64,000 nt of DNA from contig NC_080059.1 in NCBI RefSeq assembly GCF_026212465.1, positions 7,079,811-7,143,810 on the forward strand. Reading direction: 5' to 3'. Each line of letters begins with the position of its first letter. Position 1 is the first letter of the stretch. The stretch comes from Amaranthus tricolor (lineage: Eukaryota; Streptophyta; Magnoliopsida; Caryophyllales; Amaranthaceae). Of this stretch, positions 37,869-49,700 are shown piece by piece. The notes below the pieces were generated by a model. The model saw only the letters and a program-made list of their open reading frames with translations, ran no database searches and was not told where the DNA came from. A program made the translations under genes and the position numbers.

Positions 37869-40400
37869 TTATATTTGCTCGATTTCTTCCTCGAAGATTT
37901 TCATTGCTGAGACCGGCATTCCAAGATGAACATTTATGCCTTTCCTATCGTCTCCTCCAGGGAGAAACAACGCAACCTCTTTCTCCGGCAAGCCCACAGG
38001 GCCAGTGTAAATCGTTTCTCCCCATCCAAAATCGGGGGAATGAAACGGCAACCTAGACCAAGCTGTTACCAATAGTGTACCATTCAGAGAAGGCCTAGCT
38101 CTAGTCACTTCAAAGTAGTCTATAGCCGATCTCATGTAACTGTCGGTAACCAACTTAATCGCTCCTTGAACTAACTCCACCGCGTATGATAAAGGGTTCT
38201 CAAGAAGCTCGCCTGCTGTGCTAAGTGCGTTAGTCAGAACAATTCCGTTTCCAAAGAATCCCTTGGGCAAATTCGGATCAAATCTAGACCGTCCATCAAC
38301 TGCAAAGAGTAGCTTTGTTTGTTGATCAGGATGCATTCTCAAGGCTTTGCATCGAGATCTCCAAACCAAGGCGGTTAAAGACTCAAAAGTAGTGCACTTG
38401 GTTAAACCTCCGTCTACCAATGATGTATTCTTCAATCGTCCTAGCTTCTCTGTGTTGAAATAGAATGATCGGTACACCATTTCTTCTTCCTCGTACAGCT
38501 CGTGGGTGTTTGATATGTCCGGTATATCAAGAAACTCGTTGTGAGGGAATTCGATTATGGGTGGATCGCGTGCCTTGAGGAGTGTTCGGTCTATGTAGGG
38601 AGGGATGCTTAGGGGTAATCCTCGCGCTGTTTCGCCCCATGAATTCATGAACTCTACTGCTGATAACCCATCTGCCATGCAGTGGTTCATGGCTATACCT
38701 ACTGCAAAGGCTCCACAGCTGAATTTTGTGACCTGTTTTTTGGAAAACATGAAAAACACAGGAATATCTTTATCATCTGTTTACATTCATAGTTACAAAC
38801 CTATCATGATTCAACATTTCATTACCCAAATGAGATTAATTGCCTCGCATCTAAACGTGGTTTGAAGGATTAGATGTACGCAACCTTATTCTTGTTAGTG
38901 ATAACAAAGAGGTTATTTTCAATTGATCCAACAGATATCATGTGCAGCTATACATGGATAGTGAACATGATTTAGTGAGTCATTTTACTATGATCTATTA
39001 TAATCCAGAACTAAAGAACTAAAGAACTAAAAATCTTTGGTGGCATAAACAATGAAAATGAAGCACTCAAGTCAAGACTAGTAGGTAAGCCTACTCTACT
39101 AGAAACATAATCTTCCATTTTAATCAACATTTTGAAAATACTTGTCATCTCATTAATTAAAAAATTTTTAAGGACATGACACTAATATGAATATCTCATC
39201 TTTTGACTTCCCCTGCACGTTTTTGGGAAATAGATAAAACGAATTCTGGTGCTATTGCTTAAATTTCAAATTATATATTTAAACCGGCTAAAATTGATTT
39301 TTACAATAAAATTTATTCATGTTTAATATCTTCATTGCAAGTTAAAACTTATAATCTTTACTGATCAAACTGATTATTGTCAAGGCTTCATTTGATATTC
39401 AGTCATAAACATTGGAATCGATAATGAGTTTTAGTGATTTTCATAAAATGTTAACGAACATCTTCAAACATGTGTCTCCCATTTAATAATAAATCGAAAT
39501 AAAATTTGTGAGACAAAAATGATTAGGGCAAAGCATGATCAAACAACCTTGTCATAGGGTCGTAAATACTAAATACTATCATGTTAATTCAGGTGAACAT
39601 GGCCTAAATCTAGTAAAATAACCATCAAGTGTCACAGTAACATAACCCACATAACATGTGATTACACCGCAAAGAGTTAAAAAGAGGTCGACTAACATAT
39701 AAACTTGATAGATTACTCCTATTATAGACAATGATTAAGCTTGTGTACTCTGTTAGAGTATATCGCATATCCTGGGACCTCAACCATAAGCTTAAGCTAA
39801 TGATTGAGTTGGTTCATGACATGGTATCTGAGCAAGCATGACAATGGTCATTGGCTCGATCTCAACCACCCACACTGAGGCCTCAACCATCAGCTTAACC
39901 TTTGATTGAGTTGGTTCATTGACATACTCCACTATAAAATCTATCAGTAATGATACCTGAACAGTAAAAAGAGGAGTCTCAATGATATTTTTGGCACCAG
40001 GGAAATCATAAACAAGGTTCTTGAGCACCATAGGATCAGCACTAGCTAAGCCAAGTATCTGCAACAAGGAGCAATTATTCTCTGCCTCAACAAACAAAGG
40101 CCCTTCTCCTGTGCAATCAACAATCAACTTTCCCTCTGGACTAATAGTCAACCTCCCGGCAAGAGGATAAAAGGGCACCAGAACCTTAGCCAATGATTCT
40201 TTTACAACTTTTACAGCATCTTCATTCCCTTTCTGCTGTGACTTGTATAAGTATATTGTCCTCATGATAACAGCTATGTTTTGATCCAAATTGCATAACA
40301 AGTAATGCCCCTTCTCTGTTTCCTCCTCTGGTGCCACTCTTATTGGGTCCTTTTGCTTTAGTTCTAGCTTTAACTTACCATTACATGCAGTCTGATCCAT
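37869..40400 (-). CDS. HHT1: BAHD acyltransferase, omega-hydroxyacid/fatty alcohol feruloyl transferase type
   Basis: Two coding exons, 40400-39957 and 38732-37869, join at phase 0 to 435 residues, normal for BAHD enzymes. Both family motifs are intact: HCMAD (the catalytic HxxxD, about residue 165) and DFGWG (about 380). The wording around them ([65 protein letters not shown]) is that of ASFT/HHT1, which transfers ferulate from feruloyl-CoA to omega-hydroxy fatty acids or fatty alcohols for suberin and related barriers. It acts in the cytosol. A leader intron precedes the ATG (see the TATA entry). The coding intron (38733-39956) contains a TRIM-like insertion only 32 bases from its donor. 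Other acceptors are possible, since BAHD substrate use cannot be read from motifs alone. Confidence 0.9.
39746..39929 (+). mobile_element. TRIM-like short-LTR element with TACTC target duplication
   Basis: The element 39751-39924 is flanked by TACTC on both sides (39746-39750 and 39925-39929). The 5' LTR starts TGTTAGAGTATATCGCATAT and is followed by TGGTATCTGAGC, a near-perfect tRNA-Met primer-binding site. The internal region is mostly deleted. The 3' LTR keeps only its end (GCCTCAACCATCAGCTTAAC ... ATTGACA). It lies in the BAHD coding intron, antisense to the gene. Confidence 0.75.
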
Positions 40401-41330
40401 TTTGTTGCTATTTATGGGTCACGTACCTGTGTTTCATGCATTTTGAAGGAAAAAATGTACGATAACATCAGTTTCATAATTCATCAGAATACATATAAAT
40501 AGTTAATATAATCAACTCAATTAAGTATATTATGTTGAAGGTTTTAGCCCCTTATAAATACTCCGATATCATATCACACTTTCTTACATAGTCTAAAATA
40601 AGGCCGTATTGTTTAGATTTTTAAATCTACCGAATTGATAATATTTGTATCGTGAAGGAGTAAATATACCACATTTTAGGCCATGTCAAGCGATATTTTA
40701 TTGTTTTGGCCGGCAACAAAATAACCGTAACATCCCATTACTGTATTATTGTGTCCGTTATTGAAAACGCGATTGTTACCATGTTTTTGCACCATGCTTC
40801 TTTGAGAGTTCTTTGGGCTTCCTAGAGGTTTTGGACATATTCAACATTTGAATATACCTCAGGGCCAAAAAATAAGAGCTTTGACATTAAAAGATATATA
40901 GGTGATAGGATGCTCGTATGTATTAAGATAAAGCGGATGGTACAAGGTATGAAAATAAACAGTATATAACCTCAAATATAAAAAAGCGTGTATGCTCATA
41001 AAAATATTTATTACTTTTTGCCCTGTCCCTATTTAAGTTTAAAGAGTAAATGCACTACATACACTGAGCTAAAATTTCACTTCAAATAAGGGTGAATGAG
41101 AAATTCAAGCTAGTAACATTTGTTCGGAATTTCAACAAAAAGTTTTACATCGAAAGTTATATCCCGTATCATATTATGAAATAAAATATGCATGAAATGC
41201 AGAAAAGTGGTACCTTAATAAGTAGGATTTAAGACTTAAATCTTGAAAATATTAACATAAGATACATAAAAGTAAGCTTTGATATGCATGAACAAATGGA
41301 GCTAAATATGAGTATTAGGTGAATTGTGAT
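40401..41330 (-). other. Leader exons and leader intron of the BAHD gene
   Basis: Read on the minus strand, a leader exon starts about 30 bases downstream of the TATA box and ends at AAG|GTACCA near 41214. An acceptor CACAG lies at about 40433, leaving a short second leader segment that runs into the ATG at 40400. The splice sites are plausible but untested. Confidence 0.5.
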
Positions 41331-41340
41331 GTTTATATAG
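41331..41340 (-). promoter_or_regulatory. TATA box of the BAHD gene
   Basis: Minus-strand CTATATAAAC is the canonical plant TATA form (TATAWA). It lies 930 bases before the start codon, which fits the proposed leader intron. Confidence 0.6.
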
Positions 41341-43804
41341 AGAGAACAGCAGCAGGTAATGGTAGTAGCTGAAATAGCACACGCGTTGTGCAGTAATTGC
41401 TCTCTGCTTGCAGTCTTGCAAGAAACCTCTTTACTAACGGAGCAGGTCAATGTTCTTTTTATTTATTTATTTATTAATTTAATTATTATTGATAATTTAA
41501 GTTTAATAATAATAATTTTTTATTTTATAATTAAAAATAGATTTGAGATTGTTTTTATAATTTCATTTAAAAAAAGGTAATGATATAATAAAAAGGTGAC
41601 AGACATTTAAAAAGGGGAAAGTATTAGTATATGTATTAGACGTCGCTCAATGTAGGCTTGCATAGGTTACCTACAACTTAAAACTTAGTTCAACGCCAGT
41701 TAGAGTTAATGGCACGTAGTGATACACATTAGTTGCACCTTTGGACCAAACTTTTGGACAGGTTTTATGAAGCAATCCAACCAACAAAACAACCCCAAAT
41801 CTCATCCGGATATATGTGCTAATTGCTAAACTGCTAATTGTCATCGCCAATCATATGTTATTTCAGTTGGAAAGTAAGTATTACTTTTCAGTAAAAATTT
41901 TGCGTTCGATTCTAATTTTGCTTTCTTGATGCTAATCTAACCTTTTTCTTCCCTTAACCTACCAAATAAAAGGGTATATTGCCATGAATGCCAAAACCCA
42001 AGCAATGGGGTATAGCCACTTTTAATAATTGATCGTATATAATTTATCTGAACTTACTTAAATTTAATAGTTCTAATTCAATACCATTAGCTTTTATTTA
42101 AACACTTTAGCCTTGAATTGAACTTGTGTGAACTATTAATCATAAATAAGTTAATATATCAATATGTGATATCAGTACATCATTTAAATTTCTTATTTAA
42201 CCTTATTTGAATTTATTGGCTCTTATTCATAATTGTTATCTTTTATTTAGACTTTATTTTTTATTCAATTACTTGTTCTAGGCTCAAAAGTTTTGAAAAA
42301 TATCATGTAAAATAAGCTCAAAATTGTATTGTGTATTTTATTAGGTTTATATTCAATCCTAATCATCCTGTTTAACATCCGTTGACATTTCTAATACTCA
42401 ACACATAAACCAACAAAAATCGACCCAACAAATTTATACATTTTATGCATGGTATATAGATTACTATGTGTTGGATAACCGTACTTGTTTTAAGATGTAA
42501 TATAAAAAATATTAATAATTTGGGTCTGAAGATATGATTTTGTTGAACAATATTAAACAACCATATTGTTATACTATATAGTTGTGTTCCCTACCTAATC
42601 TTTACTATAGCTCATGTAGGAGTGGTAGTTACTTGTATTGAGCAGTTTGACATTGCATTGCTTTGCTTCATGTACAATTTGTCTTGGCATGTGTGAAGTT
42701 GCCCACATAAATGGTTTAAGTGGCATTACACCCTATAGCTGATAGTGAAATTATACTATCCTGCTTTTTTCACATTATAATACATTTTTTGCTATATTAT
42801 GATTTATATTATTTTCACCAAAATACATATAATTCCTAAGCAAATCTAGCTATCTCTAGGCTCTAAGGATAGGTTCAAGAAAGAGTGCAAATCTGCAATT
42901 TCTTTTCATAAACTATTATATTAGTCCGTCACTATTATATGTGCTTCAAGGTCATCTTATTAAGAACTCTGATTTTCATCTCACTGAGAACTAATTCAGC
43001 TTAAAAGACAATATTTGATGTAAGTGGCCCATTTCTTTATGGGCGGATTGTTATATACAACACTTTTTGCATAGGTGATGTTAAGAATTTTTTTTGCTAT
43101 AGGTTTGAAAGCCACCAGATCAAATAATAATTTACATATTGATCTAAAATTTCAAATCACAAATTTTAAATAATAGTCTAAGAGAACCATATTATTTTAA
43201 CTTACAATAAAAAAAACGGTGATAGGAGGCAACACACGATAAGTCTTAGTAAATGAGAGATAAATTATGATGGAGTAGAAAAAGAATAAGAGCCGATGAT
43301 GAATTTTTAAAAGATATCGTTATAATGATAGGTTGAAAGATGAACAACTCATAAATAATTGTGATGGACTTTAAAATTAGATCATTACTAAGAAAGCTCT
43401 AAAATGAGCACCGCTATATGATTAATTAAGTAATTGGACAGTTTAATAGTTGCCAACAAGTTTTAACATCATCTGAGCAATCATATGCATGCTTATTCAA
43501 TTTCATCAAATAAGTGATTAATTTTAATATTAGAGAACCTATTTTTGATCACAAGTTATTGACTTGTGTAACATCAAATACACCCTTTGTTGTCCATTAT
43601 CTCCAACATCTTACAATTGTTTGGTTTATGGTAATTAATATGGATTATATTAAATTAATCAATTCATTAAATTATACGTACTTTAAATTTAATTGAAAAG
43701 CTGTTAATCATTTCATATTCAATCATTCGTATATTAGAATACTTTAACAACTATGTTTTGTAACACCAATGGCGGATCTTATATATGTAAATTCTAGGGT
43801 ACGG
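41341..43804. other. Intergenic AT-rich region
   Basis: Beyond the BAHD promoter there is a SINE candidate at 41855-41985; the rest is AT-rich sequence in which I recognise no gene. Confidence 0.5.
41855..41985 (+). mobile_element. tRNA-derived SINE candidate
   Basis: A degenerate A-box region (TTTCAGTTGGAAAGTAAGTA from 41861) is followed by a clean B box, GCGTTCGATTC (41902-41912). The cloverleaf is broken, so it is not a working tRNA gene. No target duplication was confirmed. Confidence 0.4.
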
Positions 43805-44118
43805 TGTAGTGATGTGCTCGTTTTTAGAGTACATTTATCTCATTATTGTAGTGTCGAGTCTCGCGTTTTAGAATGCTTTTTACACACTTTACGCATGATT
43901 TTACCTTGTTCTTGACTCCTTGGTGTTTTGAGGTAATTTCAGGTATTTTCGGAGATTTAAAGGTATTTTACATTGCGTACGAGACTTAGATGCTTTGATC
44001 GAAGATTAGCCACGCGTACCAAAGCTTTCCCAAGCATTCCAAGTCTTCCTCAAGGTCCCCGCAAATTCCGGAAGGCATCTAAAGCTTCAAAAGACGAAAA
44101 CAGGCCAAGAAGGAAAGC

Positions 44119-44283
44119 ATTCGGTCGAATGCTTGCTCCATTCGGGCGAACCATAAGCACATTCAGGCGAATGGCTTCAAAACTCCATGGAAATGTGCTT
44201 GGACTTGCTGGAAATCTCGAATGGTGCCCCATTCGGTCGAATGGGTGCCCATTCGGGCGAATGCACCTTCAATTCGGCCGAAT
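44119..44283. repeat. Array of ATTCGGNCGAAT palindromes in the solo LTR
   Basis: Six copies: 44119, 44140 (last base changed), 44161 (ATTCAGGCGAAT), 44231, 44251 and 44272. The last is a perfect palindrome, ATTCGGCCGAAT. All lie in the U3 part, upstream of the LTR TATA box. Confidence 0.85.
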
Positions 44284-44554
44284 TCAAGCCCTTGACTGTG
44301 CGACTTCTTTTCTTCGCAAACCAAACTTCGAGGGTTTTTAGGGCTTTTTACCCCATTTGTTTCATAGTTTATAAATACCCCTCATTTCTGTAAAACCCCG
44401 AGAATGCATGGGGGGATGCCTAGTATGAGTGCCTTTGTGCCTCACTCTATAACATCATTCTTTCATTGCTCTTCTTTACTTTTTGCCCTAATGTAGATTT
44501 ATTGTTCTTCATTTATGTCTCTATCTACTTTCATGTCACTTCATTTATGTAAGT

Positions 44555-44710
44555 TTATTTCATTAATGCTTTGATGTCTCTATTGCTTTCCTCTATTGCT
44601 TTTCTTTAATGCTTTCATTTAATGCTTTCTTAGTTTAGATTTAATGCTTTCTTAGTTTAGATTTAATGCTTTCATGTTCTTCAATTCCTTTAATGCTTTC
44701 TTTGTTCATT
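44555..44710 (+). repeat. TTTAATGCTTTC minisatellite in the solo LTR
   Basis: The phrase (T)TTAATGCTTTC recurs about seven times, partly as a 24-base unit with TTAGTTTAGA. It lies downstream of the predicted LTR transcription start. Confidence 0.7.
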
Positions 44711-45251
44711 GCTTTTGTCTCTAGTATGTTAGAGTAGTTTCCTTAGGGGTTTTAGGTTAGAGAAACCCTAGGTTTGGTCTTGTCTTCAATGTTTAGGATT
44801 AGGGTTGAGGTTGATGATGTTTATTGATAGATATTCGATTCGAATCTTGTCCTGCCACTCTTAGAGAGACATAGGGCGATTAAAGGTTGTTCGCGTTACC
44901 AACTTCCTCTCGATACCTAGAATGTCTTGATTGATTATCATTCGAACTCCCTTGACCTAACTTATCTTTATTTCTAATAGAACATCCTAGGGTGGACGTA
45001 GTCTACTCCCCGCTTGTCTTTCATTGTTGAGTTTCGCTTCTTATTCTTGTTATTAGTTAAGTTCACCCACCAACCAACCTTCCATATAACCTTCCCACAC
45101 CAAGTCTTTAGTGTAGTATCCCTTGTCCTTGTGGTTCGACCCCTGACTTACCATTACACTCGTTGTAGAAGTATCAGGGTGATTATAAATATTGTTTGTA
45201 TAACTAGGCTTTTAGTATTAACAACGTGCTAGAAACCCGGCTATCATGTAG

Positions 45252-46717
45252 TTATAGAATTTAGTTGACATCACTTAAATTCAAAATAACATCATGTAAT
45301 ATATGTAAATATATCTTATATGAACTAGTTAATGTATTATTTTCCACATGAGTGATTAGGGTTTAAATTTTAAAACTTATGAAGCGCGTTTTGCTTTAAT
45401 TTTATTCAATGGTGATTATAATTTTTTATTTTAAAATATTAACATCACTTTTTTTTACCTGTATCTATATATTTTGTTGTAATTTCTATATATTTTGTTC
45501 GAGTTATTTGCTCTATTATCTTATTTTGAAATATGTAGTAAAATTGATGCATCTCCTTAAATTTGTGATATTACTAGTCATTTATTTGCTTGCAGAGAAG
45601 ATAAGCTAAATTCCACGAGTCACTTCATTTAGCATAGTCTATTGTATAGCCTATTTGATTTTGGAAATTAATGAAAGACGTTGGAGCCTTGATTAAGATT
45701 TTGGGAGTACCTATTTAAAAAATTGATGGAGTTTTAATTAATCGATAAATTCTCAAATGAAACAGTTTTACGATGAGACTATATATACACTTATAATTTT
45801 AAAGATCATTTACAATTTTAAATTTATTATCTCTTTTTGCATTACTAGAATCCTAAATCTATTTCGGATTGTCTTAATTTGCATTCTTTTCTTATTTGAA
45901 ATTAAACTTTATTATCTACTTTTAATTAATATCATCAACACAATTCAATCTTTTATTTTTATTTAAAATCACATTTTTTATACTAAAAATACAAGTTATT
46001 AGTCAATTGTCATTCTCAATTTGCATCATTTTCTTTGTCGACAATAGTCACATTTTCTTTTTTTAATCTTATCCACAAACTAATATTTTCCTATGTTAAT
46101 CATTTACTTTTTTTTTTGTTTTATTCTTCAATTTAATTCCCACTTTTTATAACTTTTGCAAAATAAAAGAGACGAAGGGACTACTTGTCTACTACAACCA
46201 TTATTGTTAAAATCACCGATTTGGATCGTAAATTCGTATAATTCTAGGATTCAATGACTAGAATCGTTAATGGAATGGAAATCAAGTGGAATTGTTGACT
46301 AGGATCGGCTGGAGTAACGATCCCAACGATCCTACTTTCAAGAACAAAGCTTCGGGGTGGGATCGTTAAAATCAGCAAAAATCACGCAACCGCGAGAAAT
46401 AAGGAAAACTAGGAATACCCGTTAGGTCAGTACCCGCGAAGTGGAGTTCTACGAAACATTTGAACCCGCAAAATCAAAAAACACAGCCCGCCCTTCGCTA
46501 ACAAATTGAGTCCCAAAAATCACAATTCCTTCTCAAATTTCCAAAATAACTCTTTTCCTCAATTTTCCTTCATCAAACTTTTTTCGCACCGAATCTATTC
46601 TCCCTTCTTTTGCTGTCCGATCAATACTTCCATTTCCATTGTTTTTACGGTTTCCATTTTCTGCTTCGCTAGGGTTTTTTCCTTTAAAATTCAACTCCAG
46701 TTCTGCTAAAATCATCA
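45252..46717. other. Intergenic region and leader of the DEK gene
   Basis: AT-rich DNA to about 46190, including a worn Stowaway-like end (GAGACGAAGGGACTA near 46168). From 46200 the GC content rises and the sequence becomes the promoter and leader of the DEK gene. No TATA box is evident, which fits a housekeeping-type promoter. Confidence 0.45.
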
Positions 46718-49700
46718 ATGGCTACGGAAGATGTAGACAAGCAACCGGAAAACGAGCTGGAAAGTGGAGGAGTGAAGGAACTTGAAGAGGATGTTTTAGG
46801 TAAAGAGCAACAGGAACAAGTAGACGACGAGAAGCCGGAAAACGAGCTGGAAAGTGGAGGAGGGAAAGAACTTGAAGAGAAAGTTAAAGGCAAAGAACAG
46901 GAGGATGAAGTAGACGACGAGAAGCCGGAAAACGAGTTGGAAAGTGGAGGAGGAAAAGAACTTGAAGAAGAAATTAAAGGTGAAGAACAAAAGCAACAAG
47001 TAGACTGCAAGAAAGATGTTGAGGTGAAAGATGATGCGAAGGAAGAGAAAAAGGGTAAAGATGATGTGAAGAAAGAGAATAAGGATAAAGATGATGTGAA
47101 GGAAAAGATTGAGGATAAAGAAGACGAAGAGGAAGAGAAGAAGGTTAATAATGGTAAGAGAGATCGCAAAAAAGCTGATGAAGAACTGGAAGTTCAAGAA
47201 CAAGAAGATCGTGAGGAAAAAAAGTTCTCGAAGAAGATGAAGCCAACTCCTCCGTCTGGTCCCAAAGAAGCTACTACGCCCATAGTTGATAGGCCAACAA
47301 GAGAGCGAAAATCTGTTGATAGGTATTTAAGTGCTCCTCTTAGTCGTTCTCCTGTTACACCATTGTCTATTGCTAAGGTGAGTTTTTGTTGTTATTATTC
47401 TTTCAGTAATTTAAGCAAAGATTTGTTGTTCGTGTATGGAGATATGTTTAATTTTTGTTCTAAATTTAGGTTTTTTGACAAATTTTAGGGCAGTGGAAGG
47501 CATCTCAAGGATATTCCTAATGGTTTGTGTTTATTTTTCTTTTTATCTATCTTGTTTTCATTTTGCAAATATGTTCATCTTGTTGTGTCTTAAGGGTTTT
47601 GAGTAAGTTTCAATTTATTTGGAGATGTGTTAAGGTGCTGCTGCACTACTAGGGGCGAAGTTTTTGCCTGATGGATCGAGCAACTACCTCTGCTGTTCAT
47701 AGTGTCATTAATCATAGATTCATTTTGCAAATGTGCTTTATCATTGATTTTGAACTATTCCAGTGGCTTATAAGCTCTCAAAGAGGAAACCTGATGACAA
47801 TCTGCAAATGCTGCACACGATTCTTTTTGGAAAGAAAGCAAAGGTTTGCTGCATTCTTTTTTTATTGTTTGTGAAATTTTTCCCAACAAAATATTTAAAA
47901 ATGTCTATTCATGTCTTAGGAAGGTAATTATGAATCTGATAAGCATTTAGGTTAATTCCATTTGCCTTTTGTAGGCACATAATCTGAAGAAAGATATTGG
48001 TCAATTTTCAGGTTTTGTGTGGGTTGACAATGAGGTAGGCTGTTAATGTTTTTTTTTGCTGAAAGTCAATCATATTATCATTTTTTTTGTTTGCCAGGAA
48101 GTGATAACTTTATGTAGTTATTTGAGAAGTAAACCGATCAACAACTTCTAGAACTAAGAACACTCATGGACCTTTCCATCATCTCTTGGTTGTTGATGTT
48201 GTACATATACAATGAATGAAGTTTGGTGTTTCTATAAGTAGATCAAGATTAGTTTTTGATTAGAAATCAATAGTAAGACACATGAACAATAACTCTCAAT
48301 TTGTTGAGAGTTATGTTTCATGTGTCTTGAGGTTTTTGAAAGAGTAAGTATGATTTGTTTACAAACTTGTAATGTTAAGGTATTATGTCAAGATTCAATA
48401 AAAAGGTGTTATGTCAAGGATATGTTTTGGCTGGCAAAGTGAATTATCTTTTTTTTTTTTGGTCAAAGGGAAGGGGGCTCGTAGGTTCCTTAATTGAGCA
48501 TTGTTGTGCTCGTGATATTGATTGATTTTGTGTTTCTTCTTTCACTTTACTTGAAAAGCAATTGAACAAGATCTATGTAAACATTTTTGTTGATGGAGTT
48601 TTATGTTGCATATAGCTATTGTCGATTATAAATTTCAAGAGCAAAAATTCTTTGAATGCGTCAAGATTTTTATGGGGACAAAAATGCAATTGTCTAGCTA
48701 AGGTCCTAGAGCTAATTTATGTTCTTTTTCTTAAAATTTGAAGAGGATTAAACTTGTTCCCTTACTTTCATTTTTCTTATTATTTTAATCTGGTTAATGT
48801 TAGGTATATCTATTACTTTCCTACTCACATTTTTATGTTCACTTCAATTCCAGTAATTTCAATATAGTTCAAATAGTTTTAATAAGTTGCAAAGAATAGG
48901 ACCTTTATTTATCTCTTTCCATTATACCATTCTTGTCGGTTTTGTGGTGTATGGTTGGAAAAGAGTGATAATGTGTCTTGAACAAGTGTTACAAATTTAT
49001 TGGTTTGAATTGCTTCTTTATATGTCTTTTGACATTTGCTACCCACAATGCTCCCTTGAGTTTGTCCCAAATGATTAGTATTGGTTGTAGTGTCTTTGAA
49101 TCTTATAAAAGTATGAGAGCCTTTATTTATTTCTCCTGATGTTTATCAACAAATAATTGTTTCCATGTTGGCAGGAAAAGCAACGAGCTAAAACAAAGGA
49201 GAAGCTTGACAAATGCGTCAAAGAAAAATTGTTGGATTTTTGTGACCTGCTCAATATTCCTATAAATAAATCTTCTACTAAAAAGGTAGATATTAGTATA
49301 GAAAAATCTTTCCATTCCATTGTTTTTTGAGTTTGAAATTATTTTTCATCTTAATTATCTCTTAGGAATATCTATCTGTGAAGCTGTTGGAATTTTTGGA
49401 GTCACCACAAGCTACAACTGATGTTTTGCTTGCTGATAAAGAGCAGGTCTTTAGTAACCTCTTTATTCTTTTACATGAGGTATTTTTATGTTTAGCTTTA
49501 CTGAAAAACTTGGTTTAATGTTTTTCCGTGATTTGTAGGACACAAAAAAGAAGAAAAAAAAGGCAACACCTGAGAGTTCAAAAGCTTCTTTTGCTAAAAA
49601 CTCTGCTAAGGTTTGTTGTACCTTTCTTGACCATCTAATCTGCTTAACTTTCTCTGAAATAATGCTTGGATAAGTGTCCATAGTATTTTGGTCAGGTAAA

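Larger units (their letters stand above)
43805..45251 (+). mobile_element. Solo LTR, 1437 bp, with TGTAG target duplication
   Basis: The LTR 43810-45246 starts TGATGTGCTCG and ends CGGCTATCA (TG...CA). TGTAG lies directly before (43805-43809) and after (45247-45251). It holds a TATA box (GTTTATAAATACCCC near 44368) followed by a pyrimidine-rich region, as expected of a U3/R border. It also has an array of ATTCGGNCGAAT palindromes (44119-44283) and tandem TTTAATGCTTTC repeats (44555-44710). No gag-pol or second LTR is present, so it is the product of LTR-LTR recombination. A Ty3-gypsy origin is likely from the size but is not shown by sequence. The 122-codon frame inside it (43973-44341) looks non-genic. 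Confidence 0.8.

Noticed and set aside
44119..44283. CRISPR-like array (regular short repeats)
   Set aside because: Repeats are only 12 bases with irregular spacing, in an LTR of a plant genome; no cas genes.
43973..44393. 122-codon frame with FGRM repeats
   Set aside because: It lies wholly inside the solo LTR; the repeated peptide comes from the ATTCGGNCGAAT words, so it is read as regulatory DNA.
46684..47203. Long minus-strand frames rich in Ser or Phe opposite DEK exon 1
   Set aside because: They are shadows of the repetitive acidic coding sequence (GAA/GAG/AAG codons) on the plus strand; no family match.
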